64,000 nt of DNA. Origin: Branchipolynoe longqiensis (Eukaryota; Annelida; Polychaeta; Phyllodocida; Polynoidae). A program made the translations under genes and the position numbers. The notes beneath the pieces are model-generated. The model did no database searches and had not been told where the DNA came from. It saw only the letters and a list, made by a program, of their open reading frames with translations. The stretch spans positions 139,642,089 to 139,706,088 of the forward strand of contig CM059187.1 of assembly GCA_030323885.1 (NCBI GenBank), written 5' to 3'. Of this stretch, positions 35,701 through 41,795 are shown piece by piece. Each line of letters starts with the position of its first letter. The stretch's first letter is position 1.

Positions 35701-38461
35701 GACAGGTGTTGAACCTGGAATTTTTGTCTTTGTCACCATGAAATCTTGTCTTCCCTTTGAGTTTTCCCTCACTTTTATCACATGTATTTCAACAGGTTTC
35801 GTCTCAAAATGAGGCTCAAACTGTCTTATGTTCTACCATTGTTGGATAATTTTAGTAACTGTTTAACAAACAAATCACTGCCACACAAAAGACATGGGGG
35901 TTCAGGGCTAACTCTGCCAGGTTTCATGCAGCCTGGCTGAGTCACTAATGGCAGCCTGTTTGGAGTAGCTACAGTTACAGTATATTTCCAAAAACACAAA
36001 ATCCTGAATTGAGCAAAATTCCATTAAATCTTTCCTTTTTAAAATTCCCTCGGCTCCAAACTTAGTTACTCCTGTAGCCCATAAAAGGGTTGCTAATATA
36101 CCCCATATGAAACTGAGGGATTGTTAGGGTCATGTAGATAATCACACCAATCTAACCAGCTTGATATATTCTTCACATACTCATCTTTGGTAGCCTGTTA
36201 GCTTTGGAGTGCAGGATTTATGAAACCATGTAGATAATTAACTTTAAAAGTTGAATGGAGAGAATCAAAGGTTAGCCATTTTTGCATGGCAGCATTCTCT
36301 TCCAGTTCAGCAACTCTCCACCAAACTAGATAATTGTCGAATTCATCATTGCAGAGAAATTGTGCTAACAAATATTTTAAAACTAAACCTGTGTCTGGAG
36401 AGTAATGGAACTAGGCTCTGGTGAGACAGAGTGTGTCACAGTACAAGCTGGGCTACCTCAGTGAGTGAGTGAGTGGATGACAGCCTAGGTCCAGGAGATA
36501 AATGAACTTAAAAAAACCTTGAATTGATAGGGCCCACATATCCACATGGCAGCCAGTGGTAGGAAGTTGAGTGATATTCCTGGGTATATTAATCCAATCC
36601 ATGTCAAGAAGCAGTCATTTTCATTGTCTGAGGTGATCAGGTGGTACAACCAATTCATTCAAACATGGGGGATTTACTTCATGGACTCACGTCAAACTGA
36701 TTTAGTCTAATTATGCCTTGATATTATGTAATTTGAACATTTGGATAGCATATGTTGAGGGGAAACATATACAATCGGATTGCAGCTCTTGGATTTTAAT
36801 GAAGTGAAGGTAGGAATGCCAAACTAAGACCATCAAGAGTGATACACATGTTCTCCAACTTTTACATTAGATTGTAATTCATCTCTGAACAGACAGGCCG
36901 AGTCAGAGGTGAATCTTTTATCTAGGTTAGGGTTAGTTGTGCTGTTTAAATAATTCATCCTTTTGCTTTATTATGGGTATCGACTACGGTGAATCTTTGA
37001 TCTAGTTCAAACCAGAATTCAAACCTACCTTCGGTTTTCTCTTCTCTTGTATTTGTTGTCTTTTCTATTGGTTCCACAATTGACCTATTTCAGGAATAAA
37101 TATTGGAGATTAGTTCTTTATTTCTAGGTTAGACTTACAGACAATCAAACCTGTCACTTATCATATTTTTCTCAATTACATATAATATATTAATAATGCA
37201 GTGGATATTTTGCTATGAACTGGTTTGACATTTCTACGCCTATTAGGCCGTCAATTCTGTATGCATGCACAGGTGTCATTTTTGGAGTTTGGCGATTTTC
37301 TCAAAGCAATCTGCTGGCAAGCTATTTTGTTCACTATTTTACTGTGAACATACTTTATGATACTGGCCTAACTAGACTAGGGTTAACCCTAACCCTAAGG
37401 TAGAGATTTGCGAAACTGTGTGAGCGAGTCCTCACGCATCGCCCGTAGCAAAAGGTTGACCAAACACAGCATGCAAATAAACCCCATAAAACATGGGTTT
37501 TCTTATGTATTATTTATGCACAGTAAAAATCACGAGTGGAAATTCGAATGTTAAAAAAAAACACTTTCCGGAACGTAATTTATTAGGAAGAAATATGTGC
37601 CAGTTAAACAGAAAGTTACCTAACTTTCAGTGCTTGGCCACGCTAACCAGTAAATAGCCCCAATATAAATTTAATATAATCTGTTTGTTAATAGGTATTC
37701 CAAACTGAATTTTTCATTTCACAAAGTTAAATGGTACAGTTAGAAAGCTCTTATCATTCTGATTACAAATATATATAGTAATGGAAAATTGGTCTATTAA
37801 TCCCTGAGTTATGAATTTTTTAATATTTAGTTTTTGCCCTTAAAGTTAATTTTACACACATATTTCATGATTCTGCAAATGCTTAAATCCTGATATCTGA
37901 GGCTGCCTCCTGAAGGCAAATTACATTTGAATCACCCCTTTATTAATTCTAGTCCAAATTCTAATCTCAATTTTTGTCAGACCTATAGAGCTAAAAAAAA
38001 AAAAAAAGGTGTATTCAACACAGAATTTGAATGACTTCAATTCTGTACAATTTATGGTGTTCTAGACCTGTTTTAAAATGTGTGTGTGTGCCACAGTGTG
38101 GTCCATACAATCATACAATGTCAATGACAATGTTGCGTAAATCATACAAACATTTGTGAACAAATGTTTGTGAAAAAATGATAGAACTGCGCTGACACAT
38201 GCCATATTATAGCCGTATAAATGTAAAACTGGATCATGGAAAGATATCCACTCCGACTTCGTATAAATAAATACATTTATTCAATTATTGCTTAACTCGT
38301 GGTTGGACGATAACAGGGAGTATTACGAAAAGCATGTGTCATGATGTGAACAAAGTATGTTAATAGAAAAATATTAGCTATGTACTAAATTTAAATTGTC
38401 CTCACCTGTGCTCTTCCGCGTCATCAAACTGACCCTCTTGGATCTTCATTTCTGTGTCCAT
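8623..38461 (-). CDS. RIOK1: serine/threonine-protein kinase RIO1, 16 coding exons
   Basis: Complete atypical kinase/ATPase gene. RIO1 acts in the cytoplasm in late maturation of the 40S ribosomal subunit and, in animals, also binds the PRMT5 methyltransferase complex (family knowledge). Joining 38406-38461, 37029-37084, 34800-34898, 33665-33708, 33140-33242, 31663-31726, 30958-31144, 29076-29218, 28145-28231, 25738-25875, 24377-24480, 20787-20959, 19485-19577, 17043-17096, 10114-10263 and 8623-8727 gives 1656 nt, or 551 residues, close to the 568 of human RIOK1. Every junction is AG/GT and phase-consistent. Seen: acidic N-terminus; P-loop STGKEANVY (182-190); Lys203; catalytic HADLSEFN with Asp319 and Asn324; metal-binding IDVSQ with Asp336; acidic stretch at 468-517; basic C-terminus [12 protein letters not shown]. 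The start has a good AAGATGG context and an in-frame TAA at 38473-38471. All mobile-element insertions are intronic. Confidence 0.97.
8865..9216 (+). mobile_element. TTAA-MITE copy (decayed)
   Basis: AT-rich non-autonomous element with degenerate terminal repeats of the TTAAAGTTGCATAGTCCGAT type. Lies in RIOK1 intron 15. Confidence 0.8.
9473..9709 (-). mobile_element. SINE-C copy
   Basis: The minus strand reads GTGGCGGAGTGGTTAGAGTG (A-box side), then a B box in GGTTCGATTCCCC, and continues into the body seen at 29844-30145. 3' truncated. Confidence 0.85.
9730..10035 (-). mobile_element. SINE-A copy, head-truncated
   Basis: Tail and body intact; the tRNA-like head breaks off after the B-box region, just left of RIOK1 exon 15. 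Confidence 0.85.
10114..10263 (-). CDS. RIOK1: RIOK1 exon 15 (residues 468-517)
   Basis: 150 nt; acceptor TTCTGTAG|, donor AGAAAG|GTAAGG. Encodes an acidic tail with [12 protein letters not shown] and PRDESP. Composition and position match the acidic C-terminal linker of RIO1. Confidence 0.92.
10387..10742 (+). mobile_element. TTAA-MITE, full length
   Basis: Starts TTAAAGTTGCATAGTCCGAT and ends ATCGGACTATGCAGCTTTAA, about 355 bp, with no coding capacity. TTAA at both ends fits TTAA-specific insertion (piggyBac or Kolobok type). Confidence 0.9.
10929..10976. repeat. GT microsatellite with G run
   Basis: (GT)n interrupted by GAGC, then GGAGGGGGGGGG. Confidence 0.85.
10993..11717. mobile_element. 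foldback element FB, copy 1
   Basis: Outer inverted repeats of about 30 bp (GTATGCATGGAGCAGTGTTAG type) surround a core palindrome whose arms of about 170 bp (around 11168-11340 and 11355-11530) pair almost throughout. The core includes CGCCGCCGCCG tracts at its centre near 11347. No coding capacity. Confidence 0.9.
11718..12373. other. unassigned intronic sequence with C/G tracts
   Basis: Contains a CCCCCCCCTCCCTCCCTCCC stretch at 12019-12039 and a G run at 12094-12104. No exon or transposon recognised. Confidence 0.4.
12374..12881 (-). mobile_element. solo LTR, family A, complete (508 bp)
   Basis: In minus orientation it begins TGTAAAATATTCC and ends GACTTTACA (TG...CA termini), with AATAAATAATAAA-like promoter/poly(A) sequence inside. 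A 4-bp duplication CTAT flanks it at 12370-12373 and 12882-12885. No internal region remains, so it arose by LTR-LTR recombination. Confidence 0.88.
13057..13748 (+). mobile_element. TTAA-MITE split by a SINE-A
   Basis: The left part 13057-13331 and right part 13667-13748 make one MITE once the SINE is removed. The right terminal repeat is slightly eroded (GCAGCTAA). Confidence 0.88.
13332..13666 (-). mobile_element. SINE-A inserted in the MITE
   Basis: GGCGCGGTGGCC-head variant. The target duplication CTAAGTT lies at 13325-13331 and 13667-13673, inside the MITE. Confidence 0.9.
13749..13768 (-). mobile_element. SINE-A head remnant
   Basis: Twenty bases matching the GACGGGATGGCCG head end, between the MITE and the second foldback element. 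Confidence 0.6.
13809..14607. mobile_element. foldback element FB, copy 2
   Basis: Same outer repeats as copy 1, in opposite orientation, ending CATGCATACGGGCCCAG. Internally a block of about 165 bp (14033-14200 and 14257-14415) is directly duplicated instead of forming the clean palindrome of copy 1. Confidence 0.87.
14610..16635 (-). pseudogene. unrecognised decayed coding region with internal duplication
   Basis: A likely start at 16635 ([12 protein letters not shown]) is followed by frames covering 16460-15498, 15574-15302, 15302-14868 and 14810-14650. They are separated by frameshifts and cut by a 54-bp SINE-A fragment at 14815-14868. Layout: acidic, disordered N-terminal part ([11 protein letters not shown]); Pro/Ser/Ala-rich linker; then two tandem copies of a domain of about 120 residues starting SESMAGV and containing KTIREI, RQYT, ESFLLTA and DIILQW; then a unique tail ([27 protein letters not shown]). 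I recognise no host, transposase or retroelement family. A disordered acidic part plus helical domain is compatible with a structural gene of an integrated non-retroviral virus, but that is speculation. It cannot make a full protein. It lies in RIOK1 intron 14. Confidence 0.6.
14815..14868 (-). mobile_element. SINE-A 3' fragment
   Basis: Only the last ~50 bases and (GTTT)n tail complement of SINE-A, interrupting the decayed coding region. Confidence 0.8.
17043..17096 (-). CDS. RIOK1: RIOK1 exon 14 (residues 450-467)
   Basis: 54 nt; acceptor GGTTCCAG|, donor CAACAG|GTAATG. Encodes [14 protein letters not shown], matching the conserved ILYQTVTGLKKDL-type motif of RIO1. Confidence 0.92.
17293..17570 (+). 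mobile_element. CAGGG-MITE, complete
   Basis: Ends CAGGGTCCAT and ATGGACTCTG are inverted repeats. The 6-bp sequence CTATTG occurs on both sides (17287-17292, 17571-17576). The interior carries repeated TTCAAGGCTTTTCAAG-like words. Termini are hAT-like; no coding capacity. Confidence 0.85.
17639..19099 (+). repeat. minisatellite with 79-bp and 65-bp unit forms
   Basis: About 20 tandem units around GGTAGTACCCCCTCAGG and ACAGGTGGTAATTAGGCTG. The left half (to ~18340) has longer units of about 79 bp with an extra GAGGTCTG-like insert; the right half has 65-bp units (for example 18421 to 18486). It lies in RIOK1 intron 13 and ends beside a dispersed repeat. Confidence 0.95.
19118..19440 (+). repeat. 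dispersed repeat R12, copy 1
   Basis: Similar to 30378-30655: shared CACTGATGGC, ACGAAAATGTG, CCATAGGATTAGCACTG and AATATCTAAGGTCATATAA. Includes a TATATAATATATA-rich stretch near 19330. Confidence 0.75.
19485..19577 (-). CDS. RIOK1: RIOK1 exon 13 (residues 419-449)
   Basis: 93 nt; acceptor TTCCTTAG|, donor ACAAT|GTAGGT. Encodes [13 protein letters not shown], a conserved motif at the end of the RIO domain. Phase 0 at both ends. Confidence 0.95.
20190..20375 (+). mobile_element. CAGGG-MITE fragment
   Basis: Internal words ATTCAAGGCTTTTCAAG and ending GTATGGTCCCTG match the complete copy; the left end is missing. Confidence 0.7.
20448..20752 (-). mobile_element. SINE-B copy next to RIOK1 exon 12
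   Basis: Full body with the complement of GGAAAGAGTAGCCTATGTGG near 20573, and head end AGCTACGTCCCATTCC. It stops about 34 bases from the exon 12 donor. Confidence 0.9.
20787..20959 (-). CDS. RIOK1: RIOK1 exon 12 (residues 361-418)
   Basis: 173 nt; acceptor ATCCTTAG|, donor GCAGAG|GTCAGT. Encodes [18 protein letters not shown] and the helices after the catalytic core. A TTAA-MITE begins 16 bases upstream of its acceptor side and a SINE-B ends about 34 bases past its donor. Confidence 0.96.
20975..21329 (-). mobile_element. TTAA-MITE, full length
   Basis: Inverted orientation; ends TTAAAGCTGCATAGTCC and CGGACTATGCAACTTTAA with TTAA at both tips. Starts 16 bases from RIOK1 exon 12. Confidence 0.92.
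22000..22435 (+). repeat. dispersed repeat R3, copy 1
   Basis: About 430 bp shared with 28262-28715 and, inverted, 36530-36925. Shared words include GATAAAAGATTCACC, TATGTTTTCCCTCAAC and GTTGACATGTGGGCTCTGTC. Confidence 0.85.
22465..24245 (+). mobile_element. pogo-like DNA transposon, decayed
   Basis: 26-bp terminal inverted repeats with one mismatch at 22465-22490 and 24220-24245 (GGGGAGACTGGGGTGCATTG at the left). The motif GGGTGCATTGGGACAC recurs just inside both ends (22492-22507, 24025-24040, 24047-24063, 24069-24086). Flanks are TA (left) and TT (right), consistent with an eroded TA duplication. The transposase remnant is described separately. Confidence 0.9.
23018..23830 (+). pseudogene. 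pogo-family transposase remnant
   Basis: N-terminal psq-type helix-turn-helix ([18 protein letters not shown], then SKSTLQRYV), followed after a frameshift near 23345 by GSDWFYGFM and RADATSL-like [14 protein letters not shown], the tail of a CENP-B-type DNA-binding region. The DDE domain begins [12 protein letters not shown], with its first catalytic Asp at 23574, then [13 protein letters not shown] second frameshift near 23750 precedes NAPPGTKRS, and the rest of the DDE domain is deleted. Intact relatives bind their terminal repeats and cut and paste the element into TA sites. It sits in RIOK1 intron 11. Confidence 0.9.
24377..24480 (-). CDS. RIOK1: RIOK1 exon 11 (residues 326-361, metal-binding loop)
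   Basis: 104 nt; acceptor TTGCCAG|, donor CACAG|GTACGC. Encodes [20 protein letters not shown], the hallmark RIO1 metal-binding segment with Asp336. Confidence 0.97.
24578..24915 (-). mobile_element. SINE-B copy
   Basis: Minus-strand SINE-B with core at about 24705 and head end GATCTACATCCCGCTCC on the plus strand. In RIOK1 intron 10. Confidence 0.9.
24947..25296 (+). mobile_element. TTAA-MITE, full length
   Basis: Ends TTAAAGTTGCATAGTCTGAT and CGGACTATGCAGCTTTAA. Confidence 0.92.
25432..25700 (+). mobile_element. CAGGG-MITE, complete
   Basis: Ends CAGGGCCCCT and ATGGACCCTG. The 6-bp word TATATT flanks both sides (25426-25431, 25701-25706), as CTATTG does in the copy at 17293. Confidence 0.88.
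25738..25875 (-). CDS. RIOK1: RIOK1 exon 10 (residues 280-326, catalytic loop)
   Basis: 138 nt; acceptor GCTTTCAG|, donor TGCT|GTAAGC. Encodes [14 protein letters not shown] and [11 protein letters not shown], with catalytic Asp319 and Asn324. A CAGGG-MITE ends 37 bases past the donor. Confidence 0.97.
26007..26361 (+). mobile_element. TTAA-MITE, first of a tandem pair
   Basis: Full length. Its terminal TTAA (26358-26361) is also the first TTAA of the next copy. Confidence 0.92.
26358..26711 (+). mobile_element. TTAA-MITE, second of a tandem pair
   Basis: More diverged copy beginning TTAAAGTTGCAGTCTGATG and ending ACTATGCAGCTTTAA, joined to the first through one shared TTAA. Confidence 0.9.
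26745..26905 (+). mobile_element. CAGGG-MITE fragment
   Basis: Left end (CCAGGCCTTGTACACATG) and part of the interior; broken near 26905, just left of the G-rich repeat. Confidence 0.6.
26990..27405. repeat. GTGTAGGTGTGTGGTGG repeat with inverted C-rich arm
   Basis: The plus strand is G/T-rich over 26990-27178 (GTGGTGGGGGTTTAGGGATG units) and turns to the complementary CACACCTACACC form over 27235-27405. A short unique hinge lies between. Frames crossing it are low-complexity artefacts. Confidence 0.92.
27490..27650 (+). mobile_element. CAGGG-MITE 3' fragment
   Basis: Right part with ATTCAAGGCTTTTCAAGG and end GTATGGATCCTG. Left part replaced by the G/C-rich repeat. Confidence 0.7.
27770..28117 (-). 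mobile_element. SINE-A copy next to RIOK1 exon 9
   Basis: Near-full-length; head end CATCCCGTCTGG at about 28115, 28 bases from the exon 9 donor. Confidence 0.9.
28145..28231 (-). CDS. RIOK1: RIOK1 exon 9 (residues 251-280, hinge)
   Basis: 87 nt; acceptor CCATACAG|, donor GGTG|GTAAGT. Encodes [21 protein letters not shown], which contains the hinge strand. A SINE-A ends 28 bases beyond the donor. Confidence 0.96.
28262..28715 (+). repeat. dispersed repeat R3, copy 2
   Basis: Same orientation and extent as 22000-22435. Starts ten-odd bases after the polypyrimidine tract upstream of exon 9. Confidence 0.85.
28745..28965 (-). mobile_element. SINE-A fragment
   Basis: Head and proximal body (GGCGCGGTGGCC-like head variant, ACGTGCCCGG end); tail part missing. 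Confidence 0.82.
29076..29218 (-). CDS. RIOK1: RIOK1 exon 8 (residues 204-251)
   Basis: 143 nt; acceptor CTTTTACAG|, donor CACG|GTGAGA. Encodes [34 protein letters not shown] and WAEKEMRNL, the RIO-specific flexible loop and helix C region. Very strongly conserved. Confidence 0.97.
29438..29598 (+). mobile_element. pogo/Tc1-type MITE (161 bp)
   Basis: Exact 13-bp inverted ends CAGTAAAACCTCT and AGAGGTTTTACTG, flanked by TA on both sides. Confidence 0.93.
29844..30145 (+). mobile_element. SINE-C, near full length
   Basis: tRNA-like head with A box TGGCGGAGTGG and B box GGTTCGATTCC, then a body ending GACCAGTCGTCTATGACTG and AATTTCCCCTGC, then an A/T tail. Confidence 0.9.
30378..30655 (+). 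repeat. dispersed repeat R12, copy 2
   Basis: Partner of 19118-19440. Confidence 0.75.
30655..30790 (-). mobile_element. SINE-A fragment
   Basis: Internal body (TCCTTGCCCTATCCTAATAA) to just past the B box; both ends missing. Confidence 0.8.
30958..31144 (-). CDS. RIOK1: RIOK1 exon 7 (residues 141-203, N-lobe)
   Basis: 187 nt; acceptor GGCTTAG|, donor CAAG|GTGAGT. Carries [19 protein letters not shown]-like [13 protein letters not shown], the nucleotide-binding loop [11 protein letters not shown], and ends with RAIK, whose Lys203 is the ATP-contacting lysine. Confidence 0.97.
31172..31491 (-). mobile_element. TTAA-MITE, left end eroded
   Basis: Right end CATCGGACTTTACAACTTTAA-like with TTAA; the left end reads CCATAGTCAGATG. 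Begins 28 bases from RIOK1 exon 7. Confidence 0.88.
31663..31726 (-). CDS. RIOK1: RIOK1 exon 6 (residues 120-141)
   Basis: 64 nt; acceptor CTCATAG|, donor GATAG|GTAAGC. Encodes [19 protein letters not shown], linking the N-terminal region to the RIO domain. Confidence 0.88.
31910..31955 (-). mobile_element. SINE-A 3' fragment
   Basis: Tail complement plus the first body words CAACATCTTAGGTCATATC. Confidence 0.7.
32440..32812 (+). repeat. dispersed AT-rich repeat R11, copy 1
   Basis: Contains ATAACTCAAGGACTAATAG and AATGATAAGAGCTTTCCAAC, found inverted at 37730-37910. Also AATATCTCAAAAGTC words. Confidence 0.75.
32851..32937 (-). mobile_element. tRNA-like sequence, probable SINE head
   Basis: The minus strand reads GCCTAGGTGGTGTAATGG (A box) and GGGTTCGGGTCCC (B box), with pairing acceptor ends. 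The anticodon stem does not pair, so this is a pseudogene or SINE head, not a working tRNA. Confidence 0.6.
33140..33242 (-). CDS. RIOK1: RIOK1 exon 5 (residues 86-120)
   Basis: 103 nt; acceptor TTATTGCAG|, donor ATCA|GTAAGT. Encodes a Gln/Pro/Ser-rich linker and then [13 protein letters not shown], matching the RFxNKI segment ahead of the kinase fold. Confidence 0.9.
33665..33708 (-). CDS. RIOK1: RIOK1 exon 4 (residues 71-85)
   Basis: 44 nt; acceptor TTCTTTTCAG|, donor CCAG|GTACAT. Encodes [10 protein letters not shown] very short exon, accepted because phases (1 in, 0 out) fit both neighbours exactly. Confidence 0.8.
33768..34068 (-). mobile_element. SINE-B copy
   Basis: Full SINE-B with core complement near 33872 and head end GAGCTACGTCCCACTCC on the plus strand. 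In RIOK1 intron 3. Confidence 0.9.
34800..34898 (-). CDS. RIOK1: RIOK1 exon 3 (residues 38-71)
   Basis: 99 nt; acceptor CAAAAAG|, donor GAAG|GTAATC. Acidic segment containing [13 protein letters not shown] and FDWED, matching the acidic, Trp-containing N-terminal region of RIO1. Of three nearby AG acceptors only this one keeps the frame. Confidence 0.85.
34899..36529. other. RIOK1 intron 2, mostly unassigned
   Basis: AT-rich sequence with no recognised exon. The stretch around 35000-35480 (GGTTCAAAAGTTATGAGC, ATCTCAGCTTCTAATTAAG) resembles the R11-type repeats in style but was not aligned. Confidence 0.4.
36530..36925 (-). repeat. dispersed repeat R3, copy 3 (inverted)
   Basis: Reverse complement of the R3 copies at 22000 and 28262. 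Confidence 0.82.
37029..37084 (-). CDS. RIOK1: RIOK1 exon 2 (residues 19-38)
   Basis: 56 nt between acceptor AAATAG| and donor GAAG|GTAGGT. Low-complexity, Glu/Thr/Lys-rich. Supported mainly by splice sites and phase continuity (2 in, 1 out), since this region is poorly conserved in the family. Confidence 0.75.
37730..37910 (-). repeat. dispersed repeat R11, copy 2 (inverted)
   Basis: Reverse complement of about 32632-32805: GTTAGAAAGCTCTTATCATT, GGTCTATTAATCCCTGAG. Confidence 0.8.
38406..38461 (-). CDS. RIOK1: RIOK1 exon 1 (residues 1-19)
   Basis: 56 nt from ATG to donor CACAG|GTGAGG. It encodes GQFDDAEEH, matching the conserved GQFDDA motif at the animal RIO1 N-terminus, a segment reported to contact PRMT5. 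Ends in phase 2. Confidence 0.9.
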
Positions 38462-38660
38462 CTTTATGTATTAAATCAGACATGGAATGTCACAACAAAT
38501 TGCAACATACTGAAGTTTCTCTTTCACAACAAGTTGCCAAACGATGAGAGCACAATAGACCAATAGCCGTTGATTTTACAAATGAGTTGTTACATTAGCC
38601 AATCAGACTGCTTGGAAGCTCAGTGGTGCTGAGCAGGTGCCCGGCGTGTTTGACCGCACA
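38462..38660 (-). promoter_or_regulatory. RIOK1: probable RIOK1 5' UTR and promoter
   Basis: Immediately upstream of the ATG. It holds two CCAAT motifs on the plus strand at 38560-38564 and 38599-38603, a spacing often seen in TATA-less housekeeping promoters. No TATA box is evident. The exact start site cannot be read from sequence. Confidence 0.4.
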
Positions 38661-38661
38661 T

Positions 38662-39838
38662 AAACAAATCCGCTGTTGACAGATGCTAATTTTTGGTAGA
38701 TGTGGAGATTGCATAATTATCAGTAAGATAATATCCAGATGCTATGGAAATGCGATTGCTGATAAGAATCGGCATGCACGGTAGGTAACATTTCCTTTGA
38801 TCGTGGCCGATGTTTTCGATGGTTGAAATGGTCGGGGGCGGGTCTCTCATTTCAACGCGTTCGTCTGTAAACTGGTTCCCAGAAAAGCTTTGCTTCGGTA
38901 GTCGTATTATATAGTGTCCGTGCACTGTTCCACGGGCTCCAGTGTTACTTATATTCTCGGCGGTACGTGCAACGCAAGGCGAAGACAAACCACTGCCTCG
39001 ATGACTCCTGTCCTGGTACCTCAGTCGCAGTGGGAAATGCCCGTTTTTAGGGGGGGGGGGGGGGGGGGGCTTGTGGCTGCAATTTTGTGTAGAATTGACA
39101 TGTAGCTGGATTAAATATAGGCCTATGAGGCTATGTTCAAACCAGAATTAAAACCTACCAGGCTACCTTCATATTTAATAGGCCTATACAAAATATTTAT
39201 TTCCACGTGATCATTGTATGATATAAGGCCAAATATTTTTTTTAAAGTTTGTGATGGTCCTTTTGATCACACAAATCAGGTAGGCACTTGAAAATAGGGT
39301 ATGAATGGTACCATTTTGAAGCACACTAATTTTGACAGATTCTGGTTTGTGTCTGATCAAAATCCAACAGGAATTGACAGGTATCCATCTTTCTGAAGTT
39401 AATGGTAACTTTCCCTAACACTCTTGCTATTTAGCAGACCTTTTCTTTTGCTGTGGAGACTAGTTATTTAATGTCTTACCTATTAATATGTGAAGTTTCA
39501 TAACGATCTGAATTTCCGCACTAGTGTTTTCATGTTTCGTAAGTTTGTGTCACCCTGCAATCCGCCGCGCTTGCCTGTCGCACTGTTTTTCGTTGAAACA
39601 AATTTATCAAACTTTGTACTGCTAATCTTATCTCGGGTTATAATAAAGCTATTATAACAAATTAAGTATATTTGTGCAACATTTTGAAGCCTCTTTGGTG
39701 ATATAAAAAAAGAAGAATTTGATGCATTCTGGTCGTTTGAAAAAATGTCCCAAGTGCCTAAATCAGGGTCGGACGGGCGTTATTGAATTAAATTATTTAT
39801 TTTTCTGGCATATAACGTACACGTAATACTTAATCAGA
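38662..39838. other. unassigned upstream intergenic sequence
   Basis: Contains a G run at 39050-39069 and AT-rich DNA. No exon or transposon end recognised. Confidence 0.4.
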
Positions 39839-40650
39839 CTCGATAGCAGAATGAGTTGAGCTTCTGCCCCACGTTCTGGTAGGTCATGGGAAATGAACTC
39901 CTGAGTTCGAACCCTGGCAGAGTCAAACGAATGTCAATGACTTAAAATGTTATACTTATCGCTACCTAGGTCCTAGAGCCGTGTTCACACGGGCAAAATG
40001 TGAGGCGATTCAGGCAAATCGAATCAGGTGAGGCGAATTAGCGGCCCGTTCACACGGGCAGTACTGAGGCCGGAAATCGAATGCTGCGCATGAGCAAGTC
40101 CAGGCTAACCAGCGCCATTTTGGGTTCAACGATGCTGGCACCAGAGAGTGTGGGTTCGACCTAGATATGTAATTACTGAATCGTATTGGTTTGGAACGGT
40201 CAAAACTTCTGCTGGGCAGTGAAACCATACAAATAAATGATGAAAAAAATATCTGTGCTTAGATAGCGGTTTCATTAATTAAATTATATAATATGCGCTT
40301 TTGATCGACCGGAAAGTCAACAACCTGAGGTGTCGACTGCGCATGCGTGTGAGGTGCTTAATCCGCATCAGAGCGTCCACACGGGCAAAATTATCCGCAT
40401 CACAGGAATCGATTCACGTAGACTACCTCGCTTAGGTGGTTTACAGGATCCGCATCACGTGAGTCGAATCAGCCCTAATCCGCATCAGACGTGCGTTCAC
40501 ACGAGAAATGTGAGGCGAACTAGGCAAGTCGCTTTCTACGAATCGATTTACATTGCCCGTGTGAACACGGCTCCTAGCCGTGTTCACACGGGCAATGTAA
40601 AGCTAGGCTGGCACTCGGCATTGCTAGGATAGGGCAAGGAGCAGTGGAAT
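39839..40650 (+). mobile_element. SINE-A split by an inverted-repeat element
   Basis: Head and body at 39839-39971 (B box GAGTTCGAACCC) resume at about 40604 with CTAGGCTGGCACTCGGC and GGATAGGGCAAGGAGCAGTGG. Confidence 0.8.
39972..40576. mobile_element. GTGTTCACACGGGC inverted-repeat element
   Basis: Left end AGAGCCGTGTTCACACGGGC, right end complementary (GCCCGTGTGAACACGGCTCC). The interior repeats GTTCACACGGGCA and TGAGGCGAA words several times. Non-coding; nested in a SINE-A. Confidence 0.85.
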
Positions 40651-40857
40651 GAGCGCGACACATTTTCGATGGTTTCCTTTTAACAAAATAAAAAATAAAT
40701 CAGGGGCGGAGAGCTTTCCAGGCATGGGTGGGAACGATCACCAGTTATTTATTTAAGTATTTATTTATTTGGCCTAATAAACATTAGTCGTCAGTTGTTG
40801 CTTCCCAATTCTTAAAGCTACGCCATTGTGATCACCAAAGAGATGAGGCGTCCAGCT

Positions 40858-41199
40858 GGGCCGTAATCAATTAACACCACCCGGTGTGGCGGTCTCCGAT
40901 GCCACAAGGCTGATATGCCAATCACCCGAGCCACTTTTTGGCGCATGCGCACATCCTGCAGACTCGGGTCGAATAATCGAATACGGTTCTCCGCGTAATT
41001 ATTTATTTTAATAACAAATATACGTACAGCAAAATAGGATTTGAGTTTTATGTCCTGGCACCATCTAAGGTCATATTAGGACGGGTACCGATTTGTAACT
41101 GCGCGCACTCATGACGACTCCACTCGCGGTGTTCGATTTGAAATTCTGACGACTCGGATGACCCGAGTCGCCCGGGTCGTGTTAATCGATTACGGCCTT
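40858..41199. mobile_element. GGCCGTAATC inverted-repeat element
   Basis: Ends GGCCGTAATCAATTAACACC and GTGTTAATCGATTACGGCC are inverted. Contains GGCGCATGCGCACATCC and a SINE-A fragment at 41041-41115. Confidence 0.75.
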
Positions 41200-41299
41200 T
41201 GAGTTTTGACGCATGCGCAGACGACGCTGTTGGATTCTGACGCATGCGCAGAAGCGACATTTGGCATATCAGCCTTGTGGCATCGGAGACCGCCACACC

Positions 41300-41560
41300 G
41301 GGCGACTCCGGTCACCCGAGTCGTCAGAATTTCAAATCTAACACCGCGAGTAGAGTCGACAAATACACGTGCCATGTGCAAAACGATCCGACCCCAGTAA
41401 CCCACCTCTTGGCTGAGGTTGACTACGAGCGATGACGTCACATTTGCACTCGTACCGTCCTGCAGGATAACAACTACCAGTACTAGTCATACATGTTTAA
41501 AAAAACAAAAAAACCTAGATTAATGAAATGGAAATATAACTAAACTATGCCATCATAGAA
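41300..41560. repeat. left arm of a long inverted repeat
   Basis: Pairs with 42920-43205: GACGTCACATTTGC, CAGTAACCCACCTCTTGGC and ATTAATGAAATGGAAATAT recur inverted in the right arm. Confidence 0.82.
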
Positions 41561-41629
41561 TACTTTAAGTCCTATTTTGCTTTAGTTTTATCGGTTATTA
41601 AAAAAAAAAAAGGGGGTTTTGGATTAAGC

Positions 41630-41795
41630 CACCATTTTTTTCACCCCAAGCGTGGAGAAGAGCCCTGGCGTAATCGATTAATCAACTCGGGTCACCCGAC
41701 CCCCTTTTTGGCGCATGCGCACATCCTGCAGACTCGGGTCGAATAATCAAATACGCTTCTCCACGCTCGGGTGACAAAAATGGTGGCCCTTTTAT
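41630..41795. mobile_element. small inverted-repeat MITE with GCGCATGCGC
   Basis: Ends CCACCATTTTTTTCACC and GTGACAAAAATGGTGG are inverted, with GCGTGGAGAAG/CTTCTCCACGC just inside. Interior shares CGCATGCGCACATCCTGCAG with the element at 40858. Confidence 0.85.

Noticed and set aside
37380..37400. Interstitial telomere repeat
   Set aside because: Only about two CCCTAA units; too short to be meaningful.
40858..41450. Short frames on both strands
   Set aside because: They cross inverted-repeat element ends and a SINE fragment; no conserved protein.
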